64,000 nt of DNA from Akkermansia sp. RCC_12PD (lineage in GTDB: Bacteria; Verrucomicrobiota; Verrucomicrobiia; Verrucomicrobiales; Akkermansiaceae), in contig NZ_CP143889.1 in assembly GCF_036417355.1 (NCBI RefSeq), positions 2,976,001-3,040,000 of the forward strand, given 5' to 3'. This document shows, piece by piece, positions 55,466-64,000 of this stretch (position 1 is its first letter; each line of letters begins with the position of its first letter). Made by a program: the position numbers and the translations under genes. The notes beneath the pieces are model-generated. The model did not search any database, was not told the DNA's origin, and worked only from the letters and a program-made list of their open reading frames with translations.

Positions 55466-56029
55466 ATGGAGATGATGGAACACGAAGATATCAGCAACGC
55501 TAATCTGGCCGGGCATCTGCTGGTGGCCGCTCCCTACCTGGAAGGCGGTGGATTCCACCATTCCGTCATTTTCCTGAGCCGGGTGGAGGAGGAATTCGTC
55601 ATCGGCTACATCCTGAACCATCCGGCCAACATGACCGTAGGAGACGTAGCTCCCAGCACGGACATTCCTGCGTCCCTTTATTCCGTCCCCATCTTCAAGG
55701 GCGGTCCGGTGGAGCGCAACCAGCTCATTTTCGCCGCCTTTTCCCGTACGGAGGAAAAATTGCGCGTCCAGTTCCACCTTCAGGAGGAGCAGGCGCTGGA
55801 ATATGCGGAAGACCCCCATGTCATGCTGCGCGCCTATGTGGGGCACAGCGGATGGACGCTGCCCCAGCTGCGCAGGGAGCTGAACGACCGCGCGTGGTAC
55901 GTTTCCCCCATGGTTCCGGACCTTTGCCTGGAGCCGGATTATTCCAAGGTGTGGGCCATGGCCATGCGCCGCCTGTCCCCGCTGCACCAGATCATGAGCC
56001 ACGCGCCCGCACAGCCTTCCTTGAACTGA
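55466..56029 (+). CDS. YqgE/AlgH family protein (UPF0301)
   Basis: 187 residues. Family features: LAGHLLVAAPYLEGGGFHHSVIFL at the N-terminus, VIGYILNHPANMTVGDVAP, YSVPIFKGGPVERNQLIFAAF and AYVGHSGWTLPQLRRELNDRAWYVSP. Function is poorly defined; the family is widespread in Gram-negative bacteria. Start at 55466 or at the in-frame Met two codons on. The next gene starts 11 bp downstream. Confidence 0.9.
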   Translation: MEMMEHEDISNANLAGHLLVAAPYLEGGGFHHSVIFLSRVEEEFVIGYILNHPANMTVGDVAPSTDIPASLYSVPIFKGGPVERNQLIFAAFSRTEEKLRVQFHLQEEQALEYAEDPHVMLRAYVGHSGWTLPQLRRELNDRAWYVSPMVPDLCLEPDYSKVWAMAMRRLSPLHQIMSHAPAQPSLN

Positions 56030-56040
56030 TACCACCCGTC

Positions 56041-56742
56041 ATGAGCATCCAACAAAACCTGGAACACATTATCTCCCGCATCCGCGCCGCGGAAGCACGC
56101 GCCGGACGCCCGGAAGGGTCCGCCAGCCTGGTAGCCGTCAGCAAAACGTTTCCGGCCTGCGACATCCGGACCTGCTATGATGCGGGACAGCGCGTCTTCG
56201 GAGAAAACAGGGTTCAGGAAGCCCTGGAAAAGATTCCCGCCCTGCCTCCGGACACGGAATGGCACCTTATCGGCCCCCTCCAGCGCAACAAGGTGCGCAA
56301 GGCCCTGGAACATTTCACGCTGATCCATGCCGTGGATTCCCTGCGCCTGGCGCAGTTCCTGGACACGGTAGCGCAGGAGACGGGCAAACGCCCCCGCATC
56401 CTGCTGGAAGTCAATGTCGGGGCGGAAGACAGCAAATTCGGGTTCTCCCCGGAGCTTCTGGAACAGAAGTGGGAAGAACTGGCACGGCTCGGCCATATCG
56501 AGATCGCCGGCCTGATGTGCATTCCCCCTCCCGTGGATGACCCGGAAGAGGCTCGGCCCTATTTCCGCCGCCTGCGGGAGCTGAGGGATTCCCTGGCCGC
56601 CAAAAGCGGAATGCCGCTTCCGGAGCTGTCCATGGGCATGAGCCATGACTTTGAAACCGCCGTGGAGGAAGGAGCCACCCTCGTCCGCGTGGGCACGGCC
56701 ATTTTCGGAGGCAGGACGTATGCCCCGGCGCCGTCATTTTAA
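56041..56742 (+). CDS. YggS family pyridoxal phosphate homeostasis protein
   Basis: 233 residues, TIM-barrel PLP-binding protein. Conserved stretches: LVAVSKTFPACDIRTCYDAGQRVFGENRVQEALEKI (Lys in VAVSKT is the PLP Schiff-base residue), WHLIGPLQRNKVRKAL, ILLEVNVGAEDSKFGF and MSMGMSHDFETAVEEGATLVRVGTAIFG (here LSMGMSHDF...). It buffers PLP levels. The frame is open upstream into yqgE, but homology starts at MSIQQNLEHII. Confidence 0.94.
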   Translation: MSIQQNLEHIISRIRAAEARAGRPEGSASLVAVSKTFPACDIRTCYDAGQRVFGENRVQEALEKIPALPPDTEWHLIGPLQRNKVRKALEHFTLIHAVDSLRLAQFLDTVAQETGKRPRILLEVNVGAEDSKFGFSPELLEQKWEELARLGHIEIAGLMCIPPPVDDPEEARPYFRRLRELRDSLAAKSGMPLPELSMGMSHDFETAVEEGATLVRVGTAIFGGRTYAPAPSF

Positions 56743-56822
56743 TTGGACAGAAGGAATTGCGGCGTGTAGGGTTGCTGAAGAGGGAGGGAAAGCCCCGGAC
56801 GGTTTTTTTGATTTCATAGCCC

Positions 56823-58491
56823 ATGCTGACAGGAGGGAAAAATGTGATTCCGCATGCGGTGCGGGACGTAGCGGATGCCGCCGCGGCATTTTCCGCTCGC
56901 ATTGGTCCGGACAGGCATTTCGATTCCCAGAAGGATGTGGAGGAAGCGCTGGAGGAATGCTGCACTCCGCAGAATGTCACCGTCATCGGCCTGACGGGGT
57001 CCGGCAAGTCCTCCACGCTGGACGCCTTGGCGGGGGAATATTTCTGCTCCCGCGTTTCCAGCGAAGCCACCCTGATACGCTGGCAATACAAGCCCAACCC
57101 CGCCCCGCACACCCATGAATGGGTGGAGGACCGCTTCTACCCGTCGGATTCCCTGCTGAATCTGGAGTTCTGGGACACCATCGGCCTGGAACAGCCCGCC
57201 GCCCCCCCAGCGGCTGAAACACATCGTCCCCAAGTCGGACGCCGTGCTGGTCGTCATTTCCGCCAAAGACGGCAATGAACCCGCCATCTGGGAGTATTTG
57301 AAAACGCTGGAGGAACGGCTCCATTCCCGCATGGTGCTGGTCATCACCCACGCGGAGCTTCTGCCTTTTGAACAGCTTCAGGCGCTGAAGGAGGAGATGC
57401 GCTCCGTCTCCCGGGAACATCTGGGCGTTCAGCTTCCCCTGTACCCCATCACTCCCGCCGGGGAGCGCGCGGGCGAGGGAGTGGAAGCCCTGAGAACCTG
57501 CGTGCAGGAGGTTCTGAAACGGAGCCCCCTGACGGACAGGCGCGTGGAACGCCTGCTGCTGGCCACGGACCGCCTGCTGGAGGAACAGGGGAAGGTACTC
57601 AATGAACTGCACCGCCTTTCCAAGCTGGATTCCGGCTTCCTGACTTCCATTGACCGGGAAATCGACCGCATCCAGCTTCAAATGGAGGAGGAAATGCCCG
57701 CAAGGCTGAAGGCATACGCGCAATACGTCCAGGATTGCGTGCCGCGGCTGGGTAAAAAGTCCGCCCGGCAGCTGGGACGCTTCCTTTCCATCAGAAGGAC
57801 GATGATCCTGCACAAGCTTCCCCCCGTCATCGACGAATGGTTTTATGAACTGGTCAAGTCGGGCATCGAAGAACGGCACGCCTACTACAACAAGGAGTTT
57901 CTCAACATCTGCCAGACACACTGGAACCACGTGCGCCCGCGCGTCAGGGAGCAGTGGGATTGCGACATCGGGGAATTCCCGGCAGCCCGGCTCCAGGCGG
58001 ACCTGGAGGTGTACAAGGAACGGCTGGGACGCTCCGTGTACATGCCGCTGAAGGATTTCGGCATCAAGCCGTGCCTCAGCAAGCTGTTCCTGGACCAGGA
58101 AGACGTGATGCGGACGGAACTTAAGCTGATGCTCGTCATGGTCATTCTGGGCGCGTTGCTGGGCAGCTTCGGGGAACACGGGGCGGGATTCGCCTGCCTG
58201 GGCGTGGCTCTGGTCCTGTGGCTGGGGAGCAATCTGGGACTGGCCTGGATGCAGTACCGGCTGTCCAAGCAGATCGTCTCCGCGGCGTCTGAAATGAGCA
58301 TTGCGATTGACTGCGGCCTGCGCACTCCCCTGTATGAAGCCATGATCAGCGGCCTTTCAGATTACCGCAAACTGTACGCGGATATCCGCGGCCAGGTGGC
58401 CGGAGGCGTGGAGCACCTGACGCCCCTGCTCAATGCACGCTATGACCTGTTCTACAAGCTGACCGTGCAGAAGCACCGGTTCCGCATTTAA
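56823..58491 (+). pseudogene. GTPase with two membrane segments, frameshifted in a C7 tract
   Basis: The first part (56823-57208) carries the P-loop GLTGSGKSST and the G3 box DTIGLE; the second part, one frame on, continues smoothly with QRLKHIVPKSDAVLVVISAKDG. The frames join at a run of seven C at 57202-57208; six C would restore one reading frame of about 555 codons. The C-terminal half is helical with two hydrophobic segments (VMVILGALLGSFG and FACLGVALVLWLG). It is a dynamin-like or Era-like GTPase, function unknown. The break could be sequencing error, phase variation or loss. Confidence 0.75.
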
Positions 58492-58605
58492 CCCCCCTAC
58501 TTTTCCAGGCGCCCTGCCCGCTCCGGGGAATTTCCGTTTTCCCTTCCATTCGCACTTCCGCAAACGGGCTTTTGCGGAATATTGCGGAATACGCAGCTAT
58601 GCGCA

Positions 58606-59196
58606 TTACTCCATGCCGGGGATGACGACCATGTCCACCTTTTTGTCGTGCGGTTCCACAGGTAGGTCGTCCAGAAGCTGGCAGGGAAAGCAGACGCCGA
58701 CCAGTGGAACGCCGCGCGCCGGACCGGCCAGCAGGGTATCGTAAAACCCCCCTCCGTAGCCCAGCCTTCTTCCATCTCGCGTGAAGGCGGCTCCCGGCAG
58801 AACAATCAGGTCCAGTTCCCCCGCGTGCAGTTCCGGACATGCCGGACCGGGTTCCCGGATGTCCCAGCTGCCCGTGACGAATTCCCCGCCATGGCACACG
58901 CGGTGAAAACTCAACCGGCGCCCTTCATGCACCAAAGGAAAATACCATTCCCGTTCCGGCATCATGTCCAGCAGGGGCAACAGGTCCACCTCCCCCGGTC
59001 TGGCGGCAAAGACGGCCACGCGCCGATAGTCCTTTTCCCGTGCCAGGGCCGCCAATTTCCGGCAGATGTCCAGGGACACGGCCTGCCGGGCGGCGGCGTC
59101 CAGTTCCGCAATCCTCCCGCGGATCATGCGGCGCAGTTCCCGCTTGGCGGCCGGCAGTCCTCCTATTGTTCCGGATTGGGGTGCTTCGCTTTCCAT
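58606..59196 (-). CDS. 5-formyltetrahydrofolate cyclo-ligase
   Basis: 196 residues. It converts 5-formyl-THF to 5,10-methenyl-THF using ATP, keeping folate pools active. Motifs: AAKRELRRMIRGRIAEL at the N-terminus, LIVLPGAAFTRDGRRLGYGGGFYD, and PVEPHDKKVDMVV near the end. Its start overlaps the end of the ABC ATPase gene by 34 bp. It belongs to a leftward group with the ABC ATPase and an M20 peptidase. Confidence 0.93.
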   Translation of the reverse strand: MESEAPQSGTIGGLPAAKRELRRMIRGRIAELDAAARQAVSLDICRKLAALAREKDYRRVAVFAARPGEVDLLPLLDMMPEREWYFPLVHEGRRLSFHRVCHGGEFVTGSWDIREPGPACPELHAGELDLIVLPGAAFTRDGRRLGYGGGFYDTLLAGPARGVPLVGVCFPCQLLDDLPVEPHDKKVDMVVIPGME

Positions 59197-60041
59197 TCCA
59201 GCAGGCTTTTAAGAAATACGCTTTCCAGTGAATTGCGGGGGTGCCCGTCCTCCAGCCACACGGCGCGCCCGTCTTCCCGTACCATTTTTTTCAATTCCTC
59301 CAGAAGGCGGGGGGAGGCGTGTTCCAGCAGGATTTCCTGCTTGTCGGAGTCCCTCGTCAGTTCGTTCATGGAGCCTTCCGCAATGAGAAGGCCCTTGAAG
59401 ATGATGCCCACCCGGTCGCACACTTCCTGAACCTGCTCCAGAAGGTGGGAGCACAGGAATACGGTCATGCCGCGGTTCTTGAGATTTTCAATGATGTTCC
59501 GGATGTCCCGGGAACCGAGGGGGTCCACCCCGGCGGTCGGTTCGTCCAGCACCACCAGGCGGGGGGACTGCACCAGGGCCTGGGCCATGCCGATGCGCTG
59601 GAGCATTCCCTTGGAATAGCCGCCCAGACGGCGGTCCGCGGCGTCCGACAGTCCCACCAGGTCCAGCAGTTCCCTTACTTTTTCCTTCAGGCTTCTGCCA
59701 CTGAGTCCGCACAACTTTCCGTAAAAAGCCACGGTTTCCGCCCCGGTCAGGAATTTGTAGAAGTACGGGTTTTCCGGCAGAAAGCCCACTTCCTCCCTGC
59801 TGTCCGGGGACAGGCTGGATTTGCCGAAGATGGAGCAGGAGCCCTGCGTGGGCCTCACCAGCCCCAGCAGGGCCTTCATCAGCGTGGATTTTCCGGATCC
59901 GTTGGGACCGATGAGGCCGTACACCTCCCCCTGCCGGATGCTCATGTCCACCCCGCGCACGGCGTGCACCACGGGCTTGCCCAGACCCGTCTTGAAGGTC
60001 TTGTGCAGGTTGACTATTTCAGCGGCGGCAGGCTGGTCCAT
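59163..60041 (-). CDS. ABC transporter ATP-binding protein
   Basis: 292 residues. Walker A in LIGPNGSGKSTLMKALLGLV, Q-loop in GFLPENPYFYKFLTG, ABC signature GGYSKGMLQRIGMA (LSGGQ variant YSKGM), Walker B in LVVLDEPTAGVDPLG, His switch in VFLCSHLLEQV. Typical of ABC-2-type exporters; no permease gene is adjacent, so the partner is elsewhere. It sits 12 bp downstream of the M20 peptidase stop in the leftward direction. Confidence 0.93.
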   Translation of the reverse strand: MDQPAAAEIVNLHKTFKTGLGKPVVHAVRGVDMSIRQGEVYGLIGPNGSGKSTLMKALLGLVRPTQGSCSIFGKSSLSPDSREEVGFLPENPYFYKFLTGAETVAFYGKLCGLSGRSLKEKVRELLDLVGLSDAADRRLGGYSKGMLQRIGMAQALVQSPRLVVLDEPTAGVDPLGSRDIRNIIENLKNRGMTVFLCSHLLEQVQEVCDRVGIIFKGLLIAEGSMNELTRDSDKQEILLEHASPRLLEELKKMVREDGRAVWLEDGHPRNSLESVFLKSLLEWKAKHPNPEQ

Positions 60042-60053
60042 AAAAGGGGGGGA

Positions 60054-61394
60054 TTACCGTTTGATCTGCCCCAGGCGGCGCAGAAGTATCTGGCTCATTT
60101 CTATTCCCTTGGTGAACAGTTCCACGGAGAAGTTTTCATTGGGGGAATGGATGCGTGCATCCGGCAGGCACATGCCCAGCATCAGCGCATCCGCTCCCAG
60201 CACGTTTTTCATTTCCTCAATGATCGGGATACTGCCGCCTTCACGCACCAGCACCGGCTTGCGCCCGAAGGCTTCCTCCAGGGCCTGCTGCGCGGCGAGG
60301 CCGAATTCGGAGTTGGGATCGCAGACATAGGCCCTGCCGCTGTGCTCCCGCTTGAATTCCACGGACACTCCCCTGGGCGTATGCGTTTTCACGTGCTCTT
60401 CCAACAGGGATTCGATCCGTTCCGGGTCCTGGCCCGGCACGAGGCGGCAGGATATTTTGGCGAAGGCGCGGCTGGGTATGATCGTCTTGCTGCCCTCTCC
60501 CTGGTAGCCGCCTCCGATGCCGTTGAGCTCCAGCGTAGGGCGCGCGTAAATGCATTCCGCTCCGGTAAACCCGGCTTCCGTCACCACGGTATCCACTCCC
60601 GTCAGCTTCGCCAGTTCTTCGTTGCTCATGCCGGGCACCGTGGCCCACATGCTGCGTTCCCAGGTGGCGATGGGTTCCACGCCGTCATAAAATCCCCTCA
60701 CGGCCACGCGGCCTTCCGAATCATGAAAGGAAGCGATGATTTCCGCCAGAGCAGTGACGGGGTTGGCTACCGCCCCGCCGAACACGCCGGAATGCAGGTC
60801 GGCGGACGGTCCCTTCACGATGATTTCCGCGCCCGCCAGACCGCGCAGGCCGTAGGAAAAGGTGGGAGCGTCCGGAGCGGCCATGCCGGTATCGGAGACA
60901 ACGATGACGTCGCAGGCCAGTTCATCCCTGTGCTCCTTCAGGAAGAGGGAAAGACTGCCACTGCCGACTTCCTCCTCCCCTTCCAGCAGGAAGATCACGT
61001 TCACGGGCAGATGCCCGCCGTTCTGGCGCTGGAGTTCCTCCACGCCCAGAATGTGGGCGAACAGCTGGCCTTTGTTGTCCGTGGCTCCGCGGGCGTAAAT
61101 TTTGCCGTCGCGCACTTCCGGTTCAAAGGGGTCGGACTCCCACAGCTCCACCGGATCCACGGGCTGCACGTCATAATGGCCGTAAATCAGCACGGTCGGC
61201 CTGCCTTCTTCCCGGGGGCTGCGCCCCACCACGACGGGATGCCGGTGCGTCTTGTGCGCCACGGCTTCAAATCCCATGCCGGAGAGCTTGTCCACCAGCC
61301 AGTCCGCGCAGTCGCTCACGTCCCGGGCATGCTCCTTCTGCGCGGAGATGCTGGGAAACCTTAACAACGTAGCCAATTGATCCAGTCTGTTCAT
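60054..61394 (-). CDS. M20 family dipeptidase
   Basis: 446 residues from MNRLDQLATLLRFPSISAQ. Zinc-binding motifs of the M20 family: VLIYGHYDVQP (His, Asp), ARGATDNKGQLFA (Asp), FLLEGEEEVGS (Glu pair). The lid domain contains LNGIGGGYQGEGSKTIIPS and ISCRLVPGQDP, as in the dipeptidase group related to carnosinase-like enzymes. It hydrolyses dipeptides in the cytoplasm; the preferred substrate is unknown. First gene of the leftward group, divergent from hprK. Confidence 0.94.
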   Translation of the reverse strand: MNRLDQLATLLRFPSISAQKEHARDVSDCADWLVDKLSGMGFEAVAHKTHRHPVVVGRSPREEGRPTVLIYGHYDVQPVDPVELWESDPFEPEVRDGKIYARGATDNKGQLFAHILGVEELQRQNGGHLPVNVIFLLEGEEEVGSGSLSLFLKEHRDELACDVIVVSDTGMAAPDAPTFSYGLRGLAGAEIIVKGPSADLHSGVFGGAVANPVTALAEIIASFHDSEGRVAVRGFYDGVEPIATWERSMWATVPGMSNEELAKLTGVDTVVTEAGFTGAECIYARPTLELNGIGGGYQGEGSKTIIPSRAFAKISCRLVPGQDPERIESLLEEHVKTHTPRGVSVEFKREHSGRAYVCDPNSEFGLAAQQALEEAFGRKPVLVREGGSIPIIEEMKNVLGADALMLGMCLPDARIHSPNENFSVELFTKGIEMSQILLRRLGQIKR

Positions 61395-61547
61395 GGCACC
61401 ATGAGACCATGCCTGGGCTCTCAAATCAACAGGTAAAGTGTGGCATTCCCTTCCGGAACGGGGCTTTTTTCAAAAAAATGGGCCATCGGGGCAGTCCGGG
61501 AATATATTTGATTGCCCTGAAGCGTCGTTTGTCCCTTTAATAAGCCT

Positions 61548-62517
61548 ATGTTCAGTAAATCCAAAGTAAAAAAAGTGGATTTCGTCACCCTGTCCAAATT
61601 TTACGGCAAATACAAGGAAGCCCTCCAGCTTGAGCTGATCAACAGCCCGGCGGGCCTCACCCGCCACATTTGCGAACCGGCGCTCAACCGTCCCGGCCTG
61701 GCCATTGCCGGGTTTTACTCCTACTTCGCCAACAAGCGCATCCAGGTATTCGGCTCCGCGGAGCTGGCCTACCTCCAGAAACTGCCGGAAGGCATGCGCA
61801 AATCCCGCATCCAGCGCATGTTCCGGTGCGAGGTGCCGGGCATCGTTTTTTTCCCGGGACCAGGACCCTCCCCAGGAGATCGTGGAACTGGCTGACGAGG
61901 CCGGGGTCTGCGTCTTCCGCACCAGCCTGGTTACCATGAAATTCGTCAACTCCGCCACCATTATTCTGGAAAATGAATTTGCGGAAAGCATGACCTTGCA
62001 CGGCTGCATGGTGGACGTGCGCGGCGTGGGGGTGCTGATACGCGGCAAGAGCGGCGTGGGGAAGAGTGAAACGGCCCTGGGCCTGATCGAACGCGGGGCG
62101 GCTCTCGTGGCGGACGACATGGTTTACGTGCGCAACGTGGGCGGAGAACTAGTGGCAAGTGCGCCGGAGATGAGCCGCGGCTTCATGGAAGTGCGCGGCC
62201 TGGGCATCGTCAACATCACTACCCTGTTCGGGCTGAAGTCCCTGCGCCACAACAAGCGGCTGGACCTCATCGTCACGCTCATTCCCGCCAGGGACCAGGA
62301 ACAGCTGGACAGGCTGGGTCTGGAGAGGGAAGGTCTTGAAGTTCTGGGAGAAAAAGTATTGCACGTCCAACTTTCCGTGGCCCCCGGCAGGGATATAGCG
62401 CGCTTGGTGGAAGTGGCCGCCATGGACTACCATCTCAAGGACATGGGCATCGATATGGCCGGAGAGTTCAACCGCCGCCTCATGTCAAACTTCCCGGCCC
62501 CGGAAAGCGACGACTGA
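61548..62517 (+). pseudogene. hprK: HPr kinase/phosphorylase, frameshifted in a T7 tract
   Basis: The N-terminal part (61548 to about 61850) ends VPGIVF and the C-terminal part, one frame on, begins SRDQDPPQEIVELADEAGV. The frames meet at seven T (61846-61852); six T would give one intact protein of about 323 residues, the family length. The C-terminal domain is typical: Walker A IRGKSGVGKSETALGLIERG, LVADDMVYV, and MEVRGLGIVNI. HPrK phosphorylates Ser46 of HPr to control carbon use. Gene order hprK-ptsH-ptsI fits. The break may be artefact, phase switch or loss. Confidence 0.82.
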
Positions 62518-62594
62518 CAAAAAACTCTTGGAAAAAAGCTCTTATTAGTGTACTTACCGTTTTAGCAACCGCTTCACCCCTTACTTCTATTTCC

Positions 62595-62861
62595 ATGGTT
62601 ACCAAGGAACTCACCATCATCAACAAACTCGGCATTCATGCCCGCCCGGCTGCTCAATTCGTCAAACTGGCCAGCAGCTTTGATGCAGACATCGTCGTGG
62701 AAAAGGATGGCGAAGAAGTTGACGGAAAGAGCATTCTGGGCCTCATGATGCTGGCCGTGGGACACGGTTCCAAGATCACCGTCACGGCTGAAGGGAAGGA
62801 CGAGCAGCAGGCGCTCGACGCGCTGGAAGACTTGGTCGCCCGCAAATTCGAAGAAGATTGA
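62595..62861 (+). CDS. ptsH: Phosphocarrier protein HPr
   Basis: 88 residues, the standard length. The active-site His is in KLGIHARPAAQF, phosphorylated by EI; the regulatory Ser is in GKSILGLMMLA, the HPrK site. It lies 77 bp after hprK and about 46 bp before ptsI. No sugar-specific EII gene is in the window, so a regulatory role via HprK may dominate. Confidence 0.95.
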   Translation: MVTKELTIINKLGIHARPAAQFVKLASSFDADIVVEKDGEEVDGKSILGLMMLAVGHGSKITVTAEGKDEQQALDALEDLVARKFEED

Positions 62862-62907
62862 ACATATTCCGGCTCATGGCCATGAGTCCGGGCCAGAAAG
62901 CCCGCAG

Positions 62908-64000
62908 ATGATTCAGGAACCCATTTCCACGGAAGAAATACATCTCCAGGGCATTCCTGTTTCTCCCGGCATCGCCCTCGGTAAAATCAGGATCCAGATC
63001 AAGGGGTCCAAGGAACCGGTCGCCTACGACATTGAGCCGGACGAGGTGGATTCCGAATTGGTGCGCTTTCACCGCGCCCTTCAGACGACCGCGGTGCAGA
63101 TCAGGGCCCTGCGCGAGCGCATGATCCAAATTTCCGGGGAAAAGGAAGCCGCCATTTTTGACGCCCACATTCTCCTCCTCCAGGACAAGATCATCCTCGA
63201 CCAGGTCCGCACGGAACTGGCCAGGCGCCTCCAGAACGTGGAGCATATCTTCTACGTGGTCATGCAGAACTACATGGAAGTCCTGCGCCGCGTGGACGAC
63301 CCCTACCTGCGGGCCAAGACCGCGGACATGGAGGACATCATGCAGCGGGTGATCGACAACCTGCGCAGCACGGAACCGCCGGAGGAAGACGAGGAGGACG
63401 GGGAAGAGCCCGAAATCCTCGTGGCGTACGACCTAACGCCTTCCGACACCGCCGCGGTGGACGCCAGCCAGATTCACGGATTCGCCACGGAAATAGGGTC
63501 CTCCGTTTCCCATACGGCCATTCTTGCGCGTTCCATGGGCATTCCCGCCGTGGTGGGGCTGGAGCAGGCGCTGCTGAATGTGGAAAGCCACGCTCCGGCC
63601 ATTCTGGACGGCTACAAGGGCGTCCTCATCCTCAAGCCTTCCACGGAGACCGTAGAATACTACAAGCGGCTCCAGGTGGAGAAGGAAAAGGCGTACAAGG
63701 CCCTGGAAGCCCTGCGGGACCTGCCCACCGTCACCCGGGACGGCCGCAGCATCCGGCTCTCCGTCAACGTGGAATTCCCCCATGAATACTCCGGCATCAA
63801 GGAGGTGGGCGCGGAAGGCGTAGGGCTGTTCCGCACGGAGTTCTTCCTGCTGGGCAATCCATCCGGCATGCCGGATGAAGAGGAGCAGATGCACTATTAC
63901 AAAAAACTGGCGGAAGGCTGCGCCCCTCACGGCGTCATCTTCCGCACGCTGGATTCCGGAGGCGACAAGCTGCCCTGCGAACGGCTCGACACTCCGGAAC
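62908..64000 (+). CDS. ptsI: PTS enzyme I, 5' part (runs off the window)
   Basis: The frame is open from MIQEPISTEEIHLQGIPVSPGIALGKI to the window edge, about 364 codons of a protein normally near 575. The active-site His is in GSSVSHTAILARSMGIPAVVG, preceded by the HPr-binding helices (AAIFDAHILLLQDK). The start of the PEP-binding barrel is visible: VGAEGVGLFRTEFFLLG and FRTLDSGGDK. It transfers phosphate from PEP to HPr. Odd: an acidic insert (TEPPEEDEEDGEEPE) before the swivelling domain. Confidence 0.95.
   Translation, partial: MIQEPISTEEIHLQGIPVSPGIALGKIRIQIKGSKEPVAYDIEPDEVDSELVRFHRALQTTAVQIRALRERMIQISGEKEAAIFDAHILLLQDKIILDQVRTELARRLQNVEHIFYVVMQNYMEVLRRVDDPYLRAKTADMEDIMQRVIDNLRSTEPPEEDEEDGEEPEILVAYDLTPSDTAAVDASQIHGFATEIGSSVSHTAILARSMGIPAVVGLEQALLNVESHAPAILDGYKGVLILKPSTETVEYYKRLQVEKEKAYKALEALRDLPTVTRDGRSIRLSVNVEFPHEYSGIKEVGAEGVGLFRTEFFLLGNPSGMPDEEEQMHYYKKLAEGCAPHGVIFRTLDSGGDKLPCERLDTPE

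Noticed and set aside
59241-61364. 707-codon plus-strand ORF opposite the ABC ATPase and M20 peptidase
   Set aside because: Shadow ORF of two well-supported minus-strand genes.

Overview
The window looks like chromosomal DNA of an Akkermansia-type verrucomicrobium. It is GC-rich, and its proteins include PEP-CTERM-anchored surface proteins with autotransporter-type beta repeats, a sialic-acid catabolic pair (NanA plus an N-acylglucosamine 2-epimerase), a secreted GH18 glycosidase, LpxB (so a Gram-negative outer membrane) and a PEP-CTERM-associated CAAX-type protease. The genus is inferred from gene content and style; no database search was possible.

Layout. 0-5.7 kb: 3' part of a penicillin-binding protein lacking recognisable SxxK and SxN motifs, two poorly known proteins, and purA. 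5.8-14.2 kb: a surface and mucin-glycan region with a LamG-like PEP-CTERM protein, a large PEP-CTERM protein with chlamydial Pmp-like GGAI/FxxN repeats, a GH18 protein, nanA and the epimerase. 14.3-25.6 kb: p-aminobenzoate genes (pabC-pabB divergent from pabA), an OYE-type oxidoreductase, a gene-poor stretch, membrane and redox proteins, ybaK, lpxB, a DedA protein, a tandemly duplicated short ferritin-like gene and a periplasmic thioredoxin-like protein.

25.8-42.7 kb is an accessory island starting just after a tRNA-Val gene. It first holds a relic of a T7-like podovirus (portal, scaffold-like, tail tubular A-like, winged helix, TerS-like proteins; no large terminase, major capsid or integrase seen). 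It then holds a complete type I-C CRISPR-Cas locus in an unusual split layout: array 1 and cas2-cas1-cas4 leftwards, cas3-cas5c-cas8c-cas7c rightwards, then array 2. The arrays have different repeats (33 and 31 nt; 15 and 33 copies including degenerate ones) but related leaders, each framed by the same 11-nt inverted repeat. The effector genes are visibly AT-richer than cas4-cas1-cas2, suggesting mosaic origin.

42.8-64 kb is mostly housekeeping: glyS, a DUF218 protein, the CAAX-like protease, an aminotransferase with an Lrp-type regulator, a large SNF2 helicase, an ApaG-like protein, a membrane glycosyltransferase, an L,D-transpeptidase lipoprotein, YqgE and YggS proteins, a GTPase, a 5-FTHF cyclo-ligase, an ABC ATPase, an M20 peptidase and a regulatory phosphorelay hprK-ptsH-ptsI (ptsI runs off the end). 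The GTPase and hprK are each broken by a single extra base in a seven-base homopolymer, which may be sequencing error, phase variation or real loss.
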